A DNA stretch of 64,000 nt from Carnobacterium mobile DSM 4848 (GCF_000744825.1 NZ_JQMR01000001.1:1358501-1422500), one strand, 5' to 3'; shown: positions 29,793 to 38,912, numbered from the stretch's first letter. Made by a program: numbers and translations. The notes: generated by a model from the letters alone, not told the origin.

Positions 29793-30998
29793 TTATAAAA
29801 AATTAACAAAAATTCCAGCGATCACGATCGATAAAGTTGTGACTGTCGACAACCCGGCTACTACATATGCCGGCATAATGTGGTCTAAAATAATTTCTTG
29901 TTCTTTAGGGTCATCGGTTACTGCTTTGGCTATTTCATTTGAAATTAAAAAAGTCGCCGGAAAACCTAAAAATTGTCCCATTGCAATGCCCATAGCTAGA
30001 TTTTTAGTCTTCGTCAGCTTCCAGCCTGGTAATAAATAAAAGACACTATATAAAGCAGCTAAAGAAACGCCAATCAACAAAATCGTGGAAACACCTAATG
30101 AGAGCAAATCAGCTGTGCTAATATTAGCCAATGAAGGAACAATCGTTGCAAATACCAGCATTGACAACAGCCCAGAAGCTTTACCTTTTTCTAAAATTTT
30201 ACTCGGAACTAATTTGGTATAACTCATAAATGCGCCAAACAACAAGGCCCAGATCGAATAATTGATCGGAGTAATTGTCCCTAACGAAACAGCGATCCAA
30301 GCAAAGAAAACAGCGATGGCCATACAAATAAAGTCAGTAAAATATTTATTGTGTTTATCTGCAAATCCAATATTTTTTTGTAAATCTGCCTGCATAGAAA
30401 TTTCTTCCTCCGGGGTCAATGCCGTTGCTTGTTTGCTGCGGTAAACAGCTAAAACCTCTTTTGCTTCTCGTACTCCAAAAAATGAAGCTGGATAAGAGCC
30501 GGCAAACTTTTTAATGGCATACAATACGACGCCTAAAGCAGCTGGAATAGCTAAACCGATCTCAGTCGCTGCGCCGCTCATGATTTGTGTTGAAACGATT
30601 CCGCCATTTAGCACAGGTATCGCTACAATAGCACTTTTGATTCCAACGATTGGCGCGATTGCTAAACAAGCTGCCATAACCACCAGCATGGAAACAATCG
30701 CCGTCAGTACTGTACGCCATTCTTGCGTCAATTGCTTTAAATTGATCATCGTACCCATATGAAAAATCAACAATCCGGCAGATAAACTACCAAATTCAGA
30801 TAGTCCCGCTAATTCAATAACATTAGCCGGCAAGATATGTGTCAAAAACCCAATAAGGAACAAAAATAAGGCCACAAACACAGATGAAACTTTGGCTTTA
30901 GAAAGGATTCCAAAGAAATCACCAATCGCAAAAATACCTACTACAATCAAAAAATAAAAATAGCTCCCACTCGTGAAAGCTGTCAAAATATCCTGCAT
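29793..30998 (-). CDS. Polytopic membrane carrier, possibly GltS-like
   Basis: The 401-residue protein has about ten to eleven membrane helices in two halves joined by a hydrophilic loop (about residues 170-215). Gly/Ser-rich segments such as NGGIVSTQIMSGAATEIGLAIPAALG in half one and AMGIAMGQFLGFPATFLISNEI in half two suggest an inverted-repeat secondary carrier like GltS-type transporters. I am not certain of the family. Being first in an operon with a GGT suggests uptake of a glutamate- or gamma-glutamyl-type compound, but this is inference. Confidence 0.65.
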   Translation of the reverse strand: MQDILTAFTSGSYFYFLIVVGIFAIGDFFGILSKAKVSSVFVALFLFLIGFLTHILPANVIELAGLSEFGSLSAGLLIFHMGTMINLKQLTQEWRTVLTAIVSMLVVMAACLAIAPIVGIKSAIVAIPVLNGGIVSTQIMSGAATEIGLAIPAALGVVLYAIKKFAGSYPASFFGVREAKEVLAVYRSKQATALTPEEEISMQADLQKNIGFADKHNKYFTDFICMAIAVFFAWIAVSLGTITPINYSIWALLFGAFMSYTKLVPSKILEKGKASGLLSMLVFATIVPSLANISTADLLSLGVSTILLIGVSLAALYSVFYLLPGWKLTKTKNLAMGIAMGQFLGFPATFLISNEIAKAVTDDPKEQEIILDHIMPAYVVAGLSTVTTLSIVIAGIFVNFL

Positions 30999-31086
30999 AA
31001 AAATTCCTCCTATTGGGTTGCCATTTTTTAGACAAACAGATTAGAAAGTTATTTTTAAACTAATCGTTTTCTAATGCAATGGCCAT

Positions 31087-31116
31087 ATAGTAACATTATC
31101 TTCTAAGGGGTGTCAA
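31087..31116 (-). promoter_or_regulatory. Promoter of the carrier-GGT operon
   Basis: On the minus strand: TTGACA, 18-base spacer, TACTAT with an extended TGT. An inverted repeat TTAGAAA / TTTCTAA follows in the leader, of unknown role. Confidence 0.8.
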
Positions 31117-31167
31117 TCCTTATTCCTGCTTAATTTACCCTTACAAAAAGTTGTACCAAAAAGAAAG

Positions 31168-31211
31168 CGCCATCAACTTTTGTTCTCCTCTTGAAGAGAA
31201 AGTTGATGGCG
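31168..31211 (-). terminator. Terminator of the PfkB kinase gene
   Basis: CGCCATCAACTTT pairs with AAGTTGATGGCG, with an inner CTC/GAG stem; T-rich on the minus-strand 3' side. It follows the stop at 31226. Confidence 0.8.
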
Positions 31212-31225
31212 ATTCTTATCTATTT

Positions 31226-32155
31226 TTAATGATTTTGTACTTTCTCAATTCGGACTTCTTTTTGCAGCCGTTTAGCTTCTTTTACACTAAAAGATGTACT
31301 ATTTGTGTATTGCACTTTGCTTGCAGCACAACCGCTGGCAAACGCCAATGATTCGACTAAAGACTTTCCTAATGAGAGACTTCCTAGAAATGATCCGACA
31401 AAGCAATCGCCAGCACCGGTATCGTTCACTGCAACAACTTTAGGGGCAGTAATTTGATAAAGTTCCCCATCGTGACTGCAAATGCTGCCTTCACTTCCCT
31501 GCGAAACGACAATATAATCTACTTTTTTAGACAGTTCTTTTAAGTTATCCAATAAAGAATTTTCTTCCGAAACAATTTCTTGTATTTCAAACGCATTGGG
31601 TTTGATAAAGTTGACTCCTACTTCGACTGCCTTGGCTAATGCAGCTCCTGAAAGATCACAAGCAACAAAACAGTTTTTCTTTTTTAGCAATTGCAGCAGT
31701 TCTTCTAAATTCCTCAACTCAAAACCTGGCGGCAATGAACCAGCAATCAAAACCATATCGTCTTCTTGAATTTTTTCTTCGATCTGTTCTGTTAACAATT
31801 CGATATCATAACTAGAAACTCTAAATCCTTTTTCCGTAATGAGAATACTGCCGCTGACTCCGGCTTCTAAAATAACGTAACTTTCTCGAGTTGGTTTGCC
31901 ATAAACTTCTACCAAGTCATGATTAATCCCTTTTTCTTGTAAAATTTTTTCTAATTTGCTTTTATTCGTTGTTCCGCAAAAACCTAATGCTTGATTCTTT
32001 ACCCCTAGTTTGCTCATTGCAAAAGAACCATGATGTCCTTTTCCGCCTAAATCATAATCTATTTTGCTAAGTCGGTTGTTTTTTTCTTTAACCAACGTTT
32101 TTTCTAGGAATAGTAATCGGTCAATAGCTGGATTTAATGTAATGGTGTAAATCAT
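31226..32155 (-). CDS. 1-phosphofructokinase / tagatose-6-phosphate kinase family sugar kinase
   Basis: This 309-residue PfkB-family kinase starts MIYTITLNPAIDRLLFLE. It has the GGKG substrate motif near residue 38 (here followed by HHGS instead of the usual NVS) and the ATP/anion-hole VNDTGAGDCFVGSFLGSL near residue 245. The family phosphorylates fructose-1-phosphate or tagatose-6-phosphate; which one cannot be decided. No PTS or fruR gene is beside it, unlike fruRKA operons. A cre-like site overlaps its promoter. Confidence 0.82.
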   Translation of the reverse strand: MIYTITLNPAIDRLLFLEKTLVKEKNNRLSKIDYDLGGKGHHGSFAMSKLGVKNQALGFCGTTNKSKLEKILQEKGINHDLVEVYGKPTRESYVILEAGVSGSILITEKGFRVSSYDIELLTEQIEEKIQEDDMVLIAGSLPPGFELRNLEELLQLLKKKNCFVACDLSGAALAKAVEVGVNFIKPNAFEIQEIVSEENSLLDNLKELSKKVDYIVVSQGSEGSICSHDGELYQITAPKVVAVNDTGAGDCFVGSFLGSLSLGKSLVESLAFASGCAASKVQYTNSTSFSVKEAKRLQKEVRIEKVQNH

Positions 32156-32210
32156 ACTCTTTTCTCCCTCCGTCTACATTATTTTTCTGAACTCGTTTCT
32201 TTATCTTTCC

Positions 32211-32239
32211 ATTGTATCATTTAACTGTATCGCTTTCAT
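32211..32239 (-). promoter_or_regulatory. Promoter with cre-like site for the sugar kinase gene
   Basis: The minus strand has an extended -10 (TGATACAAT) at 32211-32219, and ATGAAAGCGATACAG at 32225-32239 overlaps the -35 region. The latter shares the TGNAANCG core of CcpA sites but is imperfect at its 3' end. Catabolite repression would be expected if real. Confidence 0.45.
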
Positions 32240-32356
32240 TTATTGGCTTTCCTTATAGTAGTTAAAATAATGAATGAACACATTTTTTCATTATAAGTAT
32301 ATTAGAATGTTTATTTTTTTGTCTAAAACTCTCCATTCCAAGAATAAACAATACTA

Positions 32357-32400
32357 ATTGGTATCTGTATAAAAATCTCATTTTTTTATATATACCAATA
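32357..32400. promoter_or_regulatory. Upstream NagR-like half-sites of glmS
   Basis: AATTGGTAT (32357) and ATACCAAT (32393) are inverted GntR/NagR-type half-sites, about 28 bp apart, upstream of the glmS -35. With the full operator downstream of the promoter they could support DNA looping. Confidence 0.45.
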
Positions 32401-32422
32401 TTAAAATAAAAAATTAAACCTG

Positions 32423-32451
32423 TTGACATTCCATTATATTAATAATACTAT
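32423..32451 (+). promoter_or_regulatory. Promoter of glmS
   Basis: TTGACA, 17-base spacer, TACTAT: close to consensus. It leaves a leader of about 170 nt before glmS. Confidence 0.88.
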
Positions 32452-32479
32452 TATCATGTTTTTAAAAACATTTCATGAA

Positions 32480-32497
32480 AATTAGTATATACCAATT
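32480..32497. promoter_or_regulatory. NagR/YvoA-type operator in the glmS leader
   Basis: AATTAGTATATACCAATT is a near-perfect palindrome resembling GntR-family NagR/YvoA sites (ATTGGTATAnACCAAT type). It lies about 20 bp after the predicted transcription start, where a bound repressor would block elongation or initiation. Known streptococcal NagR controls glmS and nagAB in response to amino sugars; the same is inferred here. Confidence 0.65.
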
Positions 32498-32629
32498 TTA
32501 AAACGATTCGATTTGGTCTAGTTCATAACACTGATGGATCAGCTAGTATATCTTACTGCTGAGAAGCTATGTCTAACCAAAAAACGTCCCGTCTCTTAAC
32601 GCTATCAATATAGAAAGAAGGAAAAGTTC

Positions 32630-34438
32630 ATGTGTGGAATAGTTGGGTACATCGGAAACCGAGATGCTAAAGACATCTTGCTGCAAGGTTTGGAAAAATT
32701 AGAATATCGAGGTTATGACTCTGCCGGTATTTTTGTTATTGATGAAAATAAAAGAAGCTATTTATTTAAAGAACAAGGACGGATTGCTGCGTTAAGAAAA
32801 GTAGTTGACTCAACTGCAGCAGCTGCCTCAGGTATTGGACATACTCGTTGGGCGACTCACGGGGTTCCAAGCATAGAAAATGCTCATCCACACCAATCAG
32901 CTAATGGCCGTTTTACTCTGGTTCATAATGGTGTAATCGAAAACTATCAAGAACTTAAACAAACTTATTTAGCTAACACTCACTTAACAAGCGATACGGA
33001 CACAGAAATTATTGTTCAACTCATTGCTCATTTGGTAGAAAAAAATACTGTTTCTACCCTCGAAGCTTTTAAAGAAACAGCTGCGCTTTTAAGAGGATCC
33101 TATGCATTAGCATTAATTGACAAGGAGCAGCCTGAAATCATTTATGCAGCTAAAAATAAAAGTCCTTTATTAGTTGGGAAAGGCGACGGGTTTAACGTTA
33201 TTTGCAGCGATGCTATGGCCATGATTCAAGAAACAAATCAATTTATCGAGTTGACCGACGGCGAAATTGTGACGTTGTCTCGCGATACGATTACCATTGA
33301 AAACCAGCTGAATGAAGTGATCGAGCGAGAAGCTTATACGGCAGAAATCAATTTGAATGACTTAGACAAAGGGACTTATCCTTACTATATGGCAAAAGAA
33401 ATGGATGAACAGCCAGCAGTTATCCGGAAAATCATTCAAGCTTATCAAAATGATGAAGGGGTATTTGAATTAGATAAAACTATTCTTGCTAAATTGATTG
33501 CCAGTGATCGGATTTATATCGTAGCTTGCGGAACGAGTTACAATGCAGGATGGGTAGGGAAACAGCTATTAGAAAAACTAACTCATATTCCTACTGAAGT
33601 TCATTTATCCAGTGAATTTGGACACAATATGCCTTTATTGACCAAAAAACCTTTCTTCATTTTCTTGTCGCAAAGCGGAGAAACAGCAGACAGCCGTCAA
33701 GTGTTGGTCAAAGTCAATGAGATGGGCCACCCTTCTTTAACATTAACCAATGTAGCTGGTTCAACACTTTCTCGCGAAGCAGAGTTTACTCTACTGTTAC
33801 ATGCCGGCCCTGAAATAGCTGTCGCTTCTACCAAAGCTTATACTGCTCAAATCGCCGTTTTAGCTATATTAGCCGAAGTGGCAGGTAAAGAAACCGGTCT
33901 AGTTGTACAGGATTCCATTGGTCATGATCTTGGAATCGTAGCCAGCGGAATGGAAAGTATTCTCTCTGAAAAACATCAGATCGAACAAATGGCAGCAGAT
34001 TATTTAAGTATCAGCCGCAATGCTTTTTATATTGGTCGCGGAGTTGATTATTATGTAGCTATGGAAGCTTCACTAAAACTGAAGGAAGTTTCTTACGTAC
34101 AGACTGAGGGATTCGCTGCTGGAGAACTAAAACATGGAACGATTGCATTGATTGAAGAAGGCACACCCGTGATTGCCGTGATTACTGATGAAGGTATCGC
34201 TGGACATACTCGCGGAAACGTACAAGAAGTTCAAGCCCGTGGCGCGAATACAATGGTTTTCTCTATGGAAGGCTTAGAGCAACTAGGCGATCAATTCATT
34301 TTGCCAAAAGTCAATCCTTTACTTACTCCATTAGTCAGTGTCGTTCCCACACAATTGTTGGCTTATTATACTAGCTTGCAACGTGGGAACGATGTAGATA
34401 AACCAAGAAATCTTGCTAAAAGTGTGACCGTTGAATAA
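32630..34438 (+). CDS. glmS: Glutamine-fructose-6-phosphate aminotransferase (isomerizing)
   Basis: GlmS makes glucosamine-6-phosphate for peptidoglycan. The 602-residue protein has the N-terminal nucleophile Cys2 (MCGIVGYIG) and the glutaminase block [19 protein letters not shown]. Two SIS domains follow ([10 protein letters not shown] near residue 302; [21 protein letters not shown] near 465), and the tail is LAKSVTVE. Length is typical. The leader shows protein-operator sites and no glmS ribozyme core. A terminator follows. Confidence 0.98.
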   Translation: MCGIVGYIGNRDAKDILLQGLEKLEYRGYDSAGIFVIDENKRSYLFKEQGRIAALRKVVDSTAAAASGIGHTRWATHGVPSIENAHPHQSANGRFTLVHNGVIENYQELKQTYLANTHLTSDTDTEIIVQLIAHLVEKNTVSTLEAFKETAALLRGSYALALIDKEQPEIIYAAKNKSPLLVGKGDGFNVICSDAMAMIQETNQFIELTDGEIVTLSRDTITIENQLNEVIEREAYTAEINLNDLDKGTYPYYMAKEMDEQPAVIRKIIQAYQNDEGVFELDKTILAKLIASDRIYIVACGTSYNAGWVGKQLLEKLTHIPTEVHLSSEFGHNMPLLTKKPFFIFLSQSGETADSRQVLVKVNEMGHPSLTLTNVAGSTLSREAEFTLLLHAGPEIAVASTKAYTAQIAVLAILAEVAGKETGLVVQDSIGHDLGIVASGMESILSEKHQIEQMAADYLSISRNAFYIGRGVDYYVAMEASLKLKEVSYVQTEGFAAGELKHGTIALIEEGTPVIAVITDEGIAGHTRGNVQEVQARGANTMVFSMEGLEQLGDQFILPKVNPLLTPLVSVVPTQLLAYYTSLQRGNDVDKPRNLAKSVTVE

Positions 34439-34469
34439 AATCACGCTACCTACGAATCGTTTTGTTGAA

Positions 34470-34516
34470 AACAAGCCAAAAGGTACTGACTATGCGTCAG
34501 CTTTTGACTTGTTTTT
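34470..34516 (+). terminator. Terminator of glmS
   Basis: AACAAG.CAAAAG pairs with CTTTTG.CTTGTT, with an inner GAC/GTC stem, followed by TTTTTTCC. Confidence 0.88.
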
Positions 34517-34622
34517 TCCTTTTTTTTAAAGTGAATTTGTAATGAAACTATATTAATGAGATAATGAAGTACTATGTCCGGCTTTCTCGCACATAATGAT
34601 TACACATAGGAGGTTAGGAAAT

Positions 34623-35624
34623 ATGCTACAGGAACCATTGAAAACCATCGGATTTGTCAACAGTCATAAAACTGGCGAAAAACGAATTGCTTTGCTGCCA
34701 AGAGATGTTGCACACATTCAGCATCGAGAAGTTCTGTTTTTTGAACAAGGTTATGGAAGCGATTTAAATATTTCTGATAACGAATATATGGCTTTAGGCT
34801 GCCAAATTGTTTCAAGACAAGTTGCTTTGTCACAAGATATTATTTGCGATCCTAAAATTGGTGATGCTGATTTTTTAAAAAGCTTACAACCAGGACAAAC
34901 CCTTTTTGGTTGGATTCATGCAGTCCAAAGCAAAGAAGTAACAGAAATCTTAATAGCTAATGGTCTTTCTGCCTATGCTTGGGAAGATATGTATGAAGAT
35001 CACCGACATTCTTACTGGCGCAATAATGAATTGGCCGGCGAAGCAGCAGTCATGCATGCTTATCAATTGAACGGTGTTATGCCGTATGATACCAAAGTAG
35101 CGCTTTTAGGTCGCGGCAACACAGCTCGTGGAGCTCAAAAAATCTTAACGAGTTTAGGGGCAGATGTCCAAGTATATGACCGCAGACAAGAAGCGCTGTT
35201 CCGGAAAGAAATGACTAACTTTGATGTAATTGTTAATGCAATTTTATGGGATACTACTCGTACAGACCATCTGATTTATCAAAAAGATCTGAAAAAATTT
35301 AAAGAAGGTACAATGATCATTGATGTCAGTTGTGATGAAAATGGCGCAATTGAAACAACTATCCCTACAACACTAGCCCATCCTATTTATGAAGTAGAGG
35401 GGGTTGTTCATTACACAGTCGATCATACACCAACTATTTTTTATCGGACTTCTTCAAGTGCAATTTCACAAGAAACTGCTAAGTACATTGATGATTTAGT
35501 TGAGAATCGCCCCAATAACGTTTTAGACCACGCCTTAATTATAGAACAGGGACAGATCCTTGATGAACGCATCAACCAATTCCAAAGCAGGGGCACAAAA
35601 GATCCCCTAAAAAATATAAGCTAA
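34623..35624 (+). CDS. N5-(carboxyethyl)ornithine synthase-like, alanine-dehydrogenase superfamily
   Basis: The 333-residue protein resembles the alanine dehydrogenase/lysine-type opine enzyme fold: GFVNSHKTGEKRIALLPRDV at the N-terminus, AWEDMYEDHRHSYWRNNELAGEAAVMHAY near residue 120 and the nucleotide loop VALLGRGNTARGAQKIL near residue 158. The WRNNELAGEA block is what I recall from lactococcal CeoS, which reductively condenses pyruvate with ornithine or lysine using NADPH. The substrate is inferred. The ATG at 34623 has TAGGAGGT 8 bases upstream; the longer frame from 34596 overlaps that site. It is monocistronic. Confidence 0.75.
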   Translation: MLQEPLKTIGFVNSHKTGEKRIALLPRDVAHIQHREVLFFEQGYGSDLNISDNEYMALGCQIVSRQVALSQDIICDPKIGDADFLKSLQPGQTLFGWIHAVQSKEVTEILIANGLSAYAWEDMYEDHRHSYWRNNELAGEAAVMHAYQLNGVMPYDTKVALLGRGNTARGAQKILTSLGADVQVYDRRQEALFRKEMTNFDVIVNAILWDTTRTDHLIYQKDLKKFKEGTMIIDVSCDENGAIETTIPTTLAHPIYEVEGVVHYTVDHTPTIFYRTSSSAISQETAKYIDDLVENRPNNVLDHALIIEQGQILDERINQFQSRGTKDPLKNIS

Positions 35625-35653
35625 TGATCCTTTCTTGCTAATTCAGAAAAATA

Positions 35654-35703
35654 AAAAAAGTGCTAACTAACGCAATAAAATTGCTGTTAGTTAACACTTT
35701 TTT
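35654..35703. terminator. Bidirectional terminator
   Basis: AAAAAAAGTG.CTAACTAAC pairs with GTTAGTTAACACTTTTTT around GCAATAAAATTGC (itself a small stem). It separates the convergent carboxyethylornithine-synthase-like and flavin-protein genes. Confidence 0.88.
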
Positions 35704-35717
35704 CTGATCCTAGCCTA

Positions 35718-36137
35718 TTAGCTGAGATCAATCGGAATCGCATCGTTATTTTTTGTTCCACGCAGTCTTGCTGTTTCTGGTTTTAATTGTAAAATCAGAA
35801 TATTCGGATCATCTTTCCCATCAAAGATAACGTTCATATACGCGCTCCATAGATGATCGATTAGAGACTGATCATCTGTAAGAGAAAGCTTACCTTCGAT
35901 CTCTACATAATCTTTATTTAAAACGCCTTCTTCATATCCTAACAATACAAATGCATTTGGATTTTCTTCTAACTCTTTCACTTTGGTGGTTCTTTTATCT
36001 GTTAATGTATATAAAACAAAACCTTCATTAAAAAAGGTCATATAATAAGCTTTGGGTTTGTTGTCTGAAACAGTGGATAAGACGCCAATACTGTTTTTAG
36101 AAATAATTTTTAACGCTTTTTCTCTTTCATCTGCCAT
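35718..36137 (-). CDS. Pyridoxamine 5'-phosphate oxidase-like FMN-binding split-barrel protein
   Basis: The 139-residue protein matches the general-stress-protein-26-like split barrel: ISKNSIGVLSTVSDNKPKAYYMTFF, LYTLTDKRTTKVKELEENPNAFVLLGY, and VEIEGKLSLTDDQSLIDHLW. The family binds FMN or F420 and the partners are usually unknown. A GGGGGT site precedes the ATG. It is monocistronic. Confidence 0.82.
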   Translation of the reverse strand: MADEREKALKIISKNSIGVLSTVSDNKPKAYYMTFFNEGFVLYTLTDKRTTKVKELEENPNAFVLLGYEEGVLNKDYVEIEGKLSLTDDQSLIDHLWSAYMNVIFDGKDDPNILILQLKPETARLRGTKNNDAIPIDLS

Positions 36138-36225
36138 TTTAATACCCCCAATTCGTTAGTAAGTATAGTTTGACATACTTTATTTTTCTAATCAAAAGAT
36201 AGCACTTTAGTCCTTTTCATATTTT

Positions 36226-37944
36226 TCATTTTAGGATTTCAGAAACGGATTGAGTCACACGTTTGCCAAAGAAGTAAACAACAGCCACTGTCACGATCAA
36301 TGCCATCGGTAGCACGATCCAAACGGATAGCCCTAAACCAGCAGGAATAAACCCAAAAATAATAGCGATGGCTGCAACCACGATCGCATACAACAATTGG
36401 GTCTTTACATGTTCTAAATGGTCTGCTCCTGCTCCCATCGATGACAAAATAGTTGTATCGGAAATCGGTGAACAATGGTCTCCGAAAATAGCACCTGTCA
36501 AAACGGCTCCAGTTGTGATAATAATAAAATCAGGATTGTTGGATAATGCTGCTGATAAAGGAATAGCCAGCGGCATTAAAATTCCCATTGCGCCATAAGA
36601 CGTCCCAGTCGCAAACGAAATAATTGACCCTAGAATAAAGACGATAGACGGCAGTAAGAATACGGGCATTGTATCGGATAACAAAGATACTAAAAATTCT
36701 GCTGTACCTAATTCTCTGATAACGGCGCTCAATGACCAAGCCAGCAATAAAATTGCTCCCGTGATAATCAAAGATTTCATTCCATTGATCCAAGTATCGA
36801 CTGCTTCACCCCAAGTAAAGGTCTTTTGTGATACACCCATCGTCATGGCTACGAGGCTTGCCAATAAAGCTGCCTGAAACAACACGATACTCGCATCCGA
36901 AGCACCAAAAGCTTCTTGGATAGCTAAAAGAGACAAAGGACTTGCTTTCAGAACTGCTATAGCCGCAGCTTCTCCATTTTCTATGATTGCATTGTATCCA
37001 TTGAAATAAAAACCAACGAAAGCTGCTACAATTAACGTACCGATTGGAATAATCATATTCCAAATGCTTAATTTTGTTCCTTCAGCTGGTTCCATCTCAT
37101 CAATTTCTTTTGACGAGACCATATTCAACTCATCTTCATCATATAAAGTACGATTACGTGCTTTTTTTTCAGCGTTCAGCATGGGCCCAAATTCTTTTAA
37201 TAATAGAATAGTCGCTAATACAAAAGCCAACATTAAGAAATTATAAAATCGATAAGGTAACGTTTGAACAAAAATACCATAAGCATTGACTGTTTGGCCA
37301 ATCGCTTCATACCCCTCCTTGATCAAACCTACTTCATACCCTACCCAAGTTGAAATTAAGGCTATCCCGGCAATCGGAGCTGCCGTTGCATCAACAATAA
37401 AGGCTAATTTTTCTCTAGAGACATGTTTTTCATCTGTCACTGGCCTCATCACAGGTCCAACAATTAAGGAATTAGCGTAATCATCAAAAAACATCAGTAT
37501 ACCCAAAATCCACGTAATCACTTGGGCACTTTTAGGACCTTTAGCTTTGTTTGACAAAGCAGAAGCAACAGCTTTTGCACCTCCCATTTTAGTCATCAAG
37601 GCTATTAATCCGCCTATTGTTAAGACTTGGAGAATAATCCCCGCATTCCAAGGATCAGCCAAAGAAGTCAACGCATAATCTACAACGCTTAAAAATGCTT
37701 GTATTATCGCAAAAAAAGAATTGCTCGTTGCTAAATGAAGGACATATGCTCCTGAAAAAATACCGATAAATAATGAGATAATAACATTTTTAGTTACAAA
37801 GGCTAATATTATCGAAACAAAAGGCGGTACTAATGTAAACCACCCATAATTGACACCAGAACCGTTTCCATTTGAGAAATCCATATTAGCAGCAACTACC
37901 ATAAAAATTGCTAATGCTGAAACCAAACCAATTTTCTTCTTCAT
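36226..37944 (-). CDS. NhaC-family transporter, predicted lysine transporter (LysW type)
   Basis: The 572-residue protein has about 12 or more membrane helices and NhaC-superfamily blocks such as GWFTLVPPFVSIILAFVTKNVIISLFIGIFSGA, ILMFFDDYANSLIVGPVMRPVTD, IVDATAAPIAGIALISTWVGYE, and FGDHCSPISDTTILSSMGAG. By itself this would be called Na+/H+ antiporter. The lysine riboswitch in its leader argues that the substrate is lysine; L-box-controlled NhaC-type transporters (LysW) are known from comparative genomics. A GGGAGT site precedes the ATG. Confidence 0.88.
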   Translation of the reverse strand: MKKKIGLVSALAIFMVVAANMDFSNGNGSGVNYGWFTLVPPFVSIILAFVTKNVIISLFIGIFSGAYVLHLATSNSFFAIIQAFLSVVDYALTSLADPWNAGIILQVLTIGGLIALMTKMGGAKAVASALSNKAKGPKSAQVITWILGILMFFDDYANSLIVGPVMRPVTDEKHVSREKLAFIVDATAAPIAGIALISTWVGYEVGLIKEGYEAIGQTVNAYGIFVQTLPYRFYNFLMLAFVLATILLLKEFGPMLNAEKKARNRTLYDEDELNMVSSKEIDEMEPAEGTKLSIWNMIIPIGTLIVAAFVGFYFNGYNAIIENGEAAAIAVLKASPLSLLAIQEAFGASDASIVLFQAALLASLVAMTMGVSQKTFTWGEAVDTWINGMKSLIITGAILLLAWSLSAVIRELGTAEFLVSLLSDTMPVFLLPSIVFILGSIISFATGTSYGAMGILMPLAIPLSAALSNNPDFIIITTGAVLTGAIFGDHCSPISDTTILSSMGAGADHLEHVKTQLLYAIVVAAIAIIFGFIPAGLGLSVWIVLPMALIVTVAVVYFFGKRVTQSVSEILK

Positions 37945-37973
37945 TTTCTTACTCCCTTTCTTAATTTGAACGC

Positions 37974-38220
37974 AAAAAAACGCCTTGAGTTCTATTCAAC
38001 TCAAGGCGCACTTTATGTATAGATTCACACAATTCAGTACCCTTTGTTGATAGTCCTCCACAAATTCATGCCTGAAATTTTGTGACAGTGCTGAACATAT
38101 TCTGTTCAGCCCCAGCATCCAACAGTTTGGCACTGTTAAACACTTCGGCGATTTTCCCTTTCCAACTACTTCATCGTGCCCTCTCACTAGTTGTACTCTT
38201 AAAAACCGCGCCTCTATCTT
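37974..38220 (-). ncRNA. Lysine riboswitch (L-box) with terminator
   Basis: Read on the minus strand from 38220, the leader shows AGATAGAGGCGCGG, AAGAGTA, GGAAAGGGAAAATCGCCGAAG and a later CTGGGGCTGAACAGAATATG stem, which are L-box aptamer core elements in the right order. The leader ends with a perfect terminator at 37981-38008 (CGCCTTGAGTT / AACTCAAGGCG) and a T7 tract, 30 bp before the transporter gene. High lysine should end transcription early. The predicted -10 TATACT (38246-38251) places the start just upstream of the aptamer. Confidence 0.9.
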
Positions 38221-38245
38221 TATTTTTTTTAAAATCTTATCCTTT

Positions 38246-38251
38246 AGTATA
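38246..38251 (-). promoter_or_regulatory. -10 element of the lysine-riboswitch transcript
   Basis: TATACT on the minus strand, about 25 bp before the first aptamer bases. The -35 (TGTCAA region, near 38269-38274) is weak. Confidence 0.5.
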
Positions 38252-38467
38252 CAGTATTTTTTACATTTTGACACTGCATTCTGCTAATCCACATCCGATT
38301 TTAATACAGTTTTTGACCTCTTTTCTTCTTGCCTTAAAAGAATACGTTGTTATTTGTCACTAGCAGAGAAATTCGCTTATTGTCTTTAAGTTGATTAACT
38401 GTTTAATCAAGCGTAAACTATTTGTATACACAAGCGTTTTCACTTCTTAACTAAAGGAGGGTTTCAT

Positions 38468-38663
38468 ATGAAAATTTTAGTCACTGGCGCCACCGGTATG
38501 TTAGGTACTAAAGTAGTTGAGGCATTATTAAAAAAAGGTGTTCCTACAGAGTCTCTTGCAATCCCTGTTCATAAGTGAAGGCTTGCCCTTGTTGTTAAAA
38601 CGTCCTGCCATCACTTTGCAGGAATCTTTAGCAGAAATCATTCATCGGTTTAAAGAAAGCTAA
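38468..38663 (+). pseudogene. Remnant of an NmrA/SDR-type NAD(P)-binding oxidoreductase
   Basis: After an AAAGGAGGG site the ATG at 38468 gives MKILVTGATGMLGTKVVEAL with an intact Rossmann GATGMLG, but the frame stops at 38578 after 36 codons. At once, in another frame (38580-38663), comes a C-terminal piece, GLPLLLKRPAITLQESLAEI..., which fits the end of this family. About 200 central codons are missing, so an internal deletion has fused the two ends. It is a gene remnant, not functional as an oxidoreductase. Confidence 0.8.
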
Positions 38664-38912
38664 GAAGATGTTGCCTTTTTTTTCCTGATAATAATAAAAC
38701 AGATCATTAGATATCATGGTTCAGATCTTTTATAATAAAATAGAAAACTTTTTCATTTTAACGAAGGATGGGACGATCCACCTCTCAATCCATTAAGTAT
38801 ATTTTCTCAAATAATTGAGGAAATACCAACTAAGAAACAACTTAGGTTCATAAGGTTTTCCTTTTTTTGTCGGAAGACTAAAACCTTAAATATAATGTAC
38901 AAGGATGATTTT

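Noticed and set aside
32456-32629. glmS ribozyme upstream of glmS
   Set aside because: No recognisable ribozyme core or pseudoknot pattern in the 170-nt leader; operator-like sites explain the control instead.
36239-37480. Multiple open frames overlapping the NhaC-type gene
   Set aside because: Shadow frames; no start signals, and the real frame has clear family motifs.
37996-38363. Two ~92-residue open frames in the lysine riboswitch region
   Set aside because: They lie in the aptamer and terminator, with no ribosome binding sites or protein-like composition.
38891-38896. TATAAT as promoter of the Ser-rich lipoprotein
   Set aside because: It would start the mRNA inside or right at the ribosome binding site, leaving almost no leader, so it is probably fortuitous.
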